Below, piece after piece: positions 61,062 through 64,000 of a stretch of 64,000 nt of DNA. Below the pieces are notes generated by a model. The model had not been told where the DNA came from, searched no databases, and saw only the letters and a list, made by a program, of their open reading frames with translations. Source of the DNA: Lachnospiraceae bacterium (GTDB lineage: Bacteria > Bacillota > Clostridia > Lachnospirales > Lachnospiraceae); assembly GCA_021202465.1 (NCBI GenBank), contig JAJQCZ010000023.1:62001-126000 (forward strand). Reading direction: 5' to 3'. Numbering within the stretch: the first letter of the stretch is position 1; every line of letters starts with the position of its first letter. The position numbers and the translations under genes are program-made.

Positions 61062-64000
61062 TTTCAGCTTCGTATACCCTGAGAAAGCGCTGGCGCTGAT
61101 CGCCTTGACACTATACGTTACACCGCCGTATGTCACGGTGGCCGGGATTTTCGCCGAGGTGGCCGTTTTGCTCGACAAGCCCGTTACAGTGACCGCACTG
61201 GCGGATGTCAGCTTGTATTTCACCGAGCCAGCCGTGAAGGTGTCTCCCTTTACAAGAGCCGTAACTTTGATCGACACAGTCTTCGTGCCCGCATTGTAGT
61301 TGCTGTTCCCGGCCGCCTTTACCGTAATGGTCGCTGTTCCCTTTGCCTTTGCGGTCACCTTGCCGCTGCTGTTGACCGTTGCAACGGAGGTGTCACTCGA
61401 AGTGTACGTGATGGTTCCGGTTCCGCTCGCCGTGATCAATGTGGTTGTATCCACTTTGATCGAACTGCTTGCTGCCGTCGCCGTCACGGTCTGGCTGGCC
61501 TTGGCCACTGTGATCGTAATCGTCTTTGCGGCGGATTCATTATAATTCGTTGATGCTTTCGCCGTGACCGTAATGATTGCGGAGCCTGCTGCCTGTATCG
61601 TCACCACGCCCGCAGAACTTACCTTTACAACATCCTCATCGCTGCTTGCATAGCTCAACGTACCGTCTCCGCTCGTTTTCGCATCCAGCGTAAACGCAGC
61701 ATCTCCATACGTCCTGCTATAGGAATCTGTCCCGCTGACTGTCTGGGAAGCCCTGACTACGGTAATTGTAACCGACAATTCCGCCGCCATATAATTGTCT
61801 GTTTCCGCAGCCGTGATTGTAATGACAGCAGAGCCTGCTCCCTGTATCGTTATCACGCCCGCCGAGCTTACCTTTACAACATCCTCATCGCTGCTCGCAT
61901 ACGTCAGCGCTCCATCCCCGGCCGTCCTCTTTGCATCCAGATTAAACGTTCCTGTTCCGTATGTCTTCGTATAGGAAGCCGTCCCGCTGATGGTCTGCGA
62001 AGCCTTTACAACCGTAATGGCTATTGTTTTTTCAGCCTGTTCATAATTATCCGTGCCTTTCGCAGTCACCGTTATCGTCGCCGTTCCTGCTCCTTTAATG
62101 GTGACCTTTCCAGTTTCGTCCACGGTTACTACGCTCGTATCGCTGCCCGCATACGTCAGCGCCCCATCCCCGGCCGTCCTCTTTGCATCCAGGGTAAATG
62201 CTCCGTCTCCGTATGTCTTTGGATAGGAATCCGTCCCGCTGATGGTCTGCGACGCCTTATCAATCGTAAATGTCTGCGTCACCGTCCCGGAATAGTTTCC
62301 GCACCCGGTCACGGTGATCGTGGCGGTTCCCGCGTTGATGTTATCCGTATAAGTCACGGTATAATCATTTTCCGGGGTAAGCACATCGCCATCCGCATTT
62401 TTCACTGTGATACCCGGTGTTTTCTCCGTCCCGTCGTACGTATAATCATAGTCTTCGTCAGGCGTCACGGTCCATTCGTCCGTTGTATAATAGACGGATA
62501 ATTCTTTGACACTGCCTGCGAAGGACGATGCTGTTCCCGCATAATACAGCTGTACAGAGGATGCATACGCGTATCCCTCCAGACTGGCGCAGCCATCTGT
62601 TACCGTCAGGAGAATCGGTGTCATCTCCCCGCCCTCACTGTCTGTGAACACACAATATACATCCGCCGTCAGCCCGCTGAAGGAATACGTTCCCCCGCCA
62701 TATACCGCCAGAACGTCTCCGGTCAGAGCGGGCCGCGCCGGAATATAGAGCTTTGTCGTATTCCCGCAATAGCTCTCCGAGGTTTCCGCCACACGGATCC
62801 ACAGATATTTCCCGACGGTTCCCGGTTCGAGAGCAATCGTGCTGCCGTCGCAATACGTCCAGTAAACCCCGTCAAAGCTGTACTCATAGGAATCATCAAA
62901 TGCCTCTGCCGTCGTCTCATTCGCATAATCCACTGTCACCGTCGGAGCCTCCGGCACATTCAGGACCGTCACCGACTGACCAAAGAGGATATCCCGATAG
63001 CTCAGCACCTTCTCCTTGAACACGATGTAATACTCGTCGAGTTCATATTCCCGGCCGCTGTCCAGATCTGTAGCTTTCTCGGTCTTCGCCTCCGTGTTGA
63101 AGGTGACCCACGCCTGTTCGCCGATCAGACGCATCTTGATCAGATATTTCAGGCTCAGTGCCCAGTCGATGCTCTCTCCAGCGTAATAGGCTTCCCGCAC
63201 ACCGCCCCACAGAGCACGGGTCATAATGGCCGCCACACGCAGGCTGCGGATCTGGTCGATGGTCTCCTCCGCCCCAATCATCTTGTCGATGATCTTCGAG
63301 CCGACCTTCAGCCCGATATATACAACATTCCACGCGCTGCTGCTCACACCAAACGCCTTCTGCAGACCCTTGGCAACATATTTGTACGTAAGACTCGTCG
63401 CTTCTGTCTTCAGGAGCTCCTGTACAAAGACCTCTTCCTGCGTGGCGAAGCCCTCTTCCAGACTCTGATAGATATCCCACAGTTCTTCCACGACATCCTG
63501 TTCGAAGGACGTAAGTCCGCTGTCCGCAGCAGTACTTCCTATCTGAGAGAGCAGGTTTTCAATAGCCTCCAGTTCCCCGTATCCGGTCATCTGCTCCAGC
63601 AGCACGGTAAGCACATATTCCGCCTGCTCCCGGGCCGCGCTGATCGTGATAAACTGGTTCGTAATCTCGACGGAAGTCACCCATGCGGTCCCCGCATCAT
63701 TCAGCAGGCCGATCGCGTCACCGAAACCGGAAACCACCTTACCGAATGAATCTGCAAAAAAGTCGTTCACGTCCTCACCATCTTGCAACAGAAGGGCCTT
63801 AATGGAGAGCTTCGCCGCACTGAAGCCGATCTTCTCCAGCGAATCCATGAATCCATCCACACCCGCGGTCTTTAACTGCATCGCGAGATGCATCTGTGTC
63901 GCTGTCTCAGAGAGTGTAGTATTGATCAGGTCGTTTACTGACGCTTCACCAGACTGCCCGAGCACCGTACTGATCTCACCCAGAACCGATTTGACAACCT
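60453..64000 (-). CDS. Surface protein 3 (5' end beyond the window)
   Basis: The frame is open to base 64000, giving 1,181 aa of the C-terminal part. The visible N-terminal ~330 residues are mostly helical (ATQMHLAMQLKTAGVDGFMD, AAREQAEYVLTVLLEQMTGY) and unlike proteins 1 and 2; not recognised. Then beta-rich Ig-like segments (TVDYANETTAEAFDDSYEYS), a TYDGTEKTPGITVKNADGD unit, Big_2-type repeats (GDGALTYAGSDTSVVTVDE) and the constant LRR_5 tail. No anchor motif. The signal peptide is presumably outside the window. The in-frame GTG at 63965 is not the real start. Confidence 0.9.
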   Translation of the reverse strand, partial: VVKSVLGEISTVLGQSGEASVNDLINTTLSETATQMHLAMQLKTAGVDGFMDSLEKIGFSAAKLSIKALLLQDGEDVNDFFADSFGKVVSGFGDAIGLLNDAGTAWVTSVEITNQFITISAAREQAEYVLTVLLEQMTGYGELEAIENLLSQIGSTAADSGLTSFEQDVVEELWDIYQSLEEGFATQEEVFVQELLKTEATSLTYKYVAKGLQKAFGVSSSAWNVVYIGLKVGSKIIDKMIGAEETIDQIRSLRVAAIMTRALWGGVREAYYAGESIDWALSLKYLIKMRLIGEQAWVTFNTEAKTEKATDLDSGREYELDEYYIVFKEKVLSYRDILFGQSVTVLNVPEAPTVTVDYANETTAEAFDDSYEYSFDGVYWTYCDGSTIALEPGTVGKYLWIRVAETSESYCGNTTKLYIPARPALTGDVLAVYGGGTYSFSGLTADVYCVFTDSEGGEMTPILLTVTDGCASLEGYAYASSVQLYYAGTASSFAGSVKELSVYYTTDEWTVTPDEDYDYTYDGTEKTPGITVKNADGDVLTPENDYTVTYTDNINAGTATITVTGCGNYSGTVTQTFTIDKASQTISGTDSYPKTYGDGAFTLDAKRTAGDGALTYAGSDTSVVTVDETGKVTIKGAGTATITVTAKGTDNYEQAEKTIAITVVKASQTISGTASYTKTYGTGTFNLDAKRTAGDGALTYASSDEDVVKVSSAGVITIQGAGSAVITITAAETDNYMAAELSVTITVVRASQTVSGTDSYSRTYGDAAFTLDAKTSGDGTLSYASSDEDVVKVSSAGVVTIQAAGSAIITVTAKASTNYNESAAKTITITVAKASQTVTATAASSSIKVDTTTLITASGTGTITYTSSDTSVATVNSSGKVTAKAKGTATITVKAAGNSNYNAGTKTVSIKVTALVKGDTFTAGSVKYKLTSASAVTVTGLSSKTATSAKIPATVTYGGVTYSVKAISASAFSGYTKLKTVSVGSKVTSIGSKAFYKCTALTKVTGCAAVTSVGSSAFQSCSKLATVAGLQKATTIGSKAFYGCTKIKTIGSTSGKITLAKVKTIGSSAFYKCTTLTYVNLTSTVLTKIDTSAFQGCTALKTFVSKSTKLTTIGKKAFYGDKKLASVTLKTTKLTSSKVGASAFKGIKSTCTFKVPSAKVSAYKKIFKAKGASSKITVKKG
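61987..62172 (-). repeat. Block shared with surface protein 1
   Basis: Nearly identical to 40161-40346; see that entry. Confidence 0.75.

Overview
The window looks like chromosomal DNA from an anaerobic gut Clostridia species, probably Lachnospiraceae-like. The basis is strong AGGAGG-type ribosome binding sites, Gram-positive lipoprotein signals, peptide-scavenging genes, and giant secreted Ig/Big_2/LRR_5 proteins of a style common in that family. No rRNA, tRNA, CRISPR array or insertion sequence was recognised. The taxonomic call is inference from gene style only.

Layout. 1-3776 (minus): a MarR regulator and a heterodimeric ABC exporter, with the second exporter subunit cut by the window edge. 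4002-9138 (plus): a ribbon-helix-helix protein of unknown role, the ClpB disaggregase, and an arylsulfotransferase-like lipoprotein. 9327-13462 (minus): a decaying stretch with a truncated SDR, an AraC regulator broken by an amber codon and a frameshifted regulator remnant, around an intact metallo-beta-lactamase-fold hydrolase and an intracellular subtilisin. 13748-27257 (minus): a peptide and amino-acid acquisition region with a sodium:alanine symporter, three M24 (Xaa-Pro type) peptidases, a complete oppABCDF set and a second oppA. 27556-38394 (minus): a GH127-type cytoplasmic glycosidase, NAD synthetase, a type II topoisomerase pair, an M18 aminopeptidase and EF-P. The EF-P leader carries a 46-bp tandem repeat.

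38801-64000 is the unusual part: three consecutive minus-strand genes for giant secreted proteins (about 3,623 aa, about 2,087 aa, and over 1,180 aa at the window edge). They have unrelated N-termini: a transglutaminase-like domain plus 16 Ig-like domains, a propeller-like region plus Fn3 domains, and a helical domain. All continue into MBG/Big_2-type repeats and end in the same nearly identical, very lysine-rich LRR_5 module of about 200 residues. The first gene is split by a G8 tract just after its secreted acidic head; seven G would restore one frame, so it may be phase variable. The second is split at an A5 tract. Plus-strand accessory genes lie between the three: decayed hicAB, a RelE-type toxin-antitoxin pair and a remnant AAA ATPase in the first gap, and an intact AAA/PD-(D/E)XK protein in the second. 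Matching terminator and leader sequences flank both gaps.

Reading of the whole: a peptide-scavenging core next to a recombining surface-protein locus, where exchangeable heads are joined to a constant basic tail that may hold the proteins on the cell wall.
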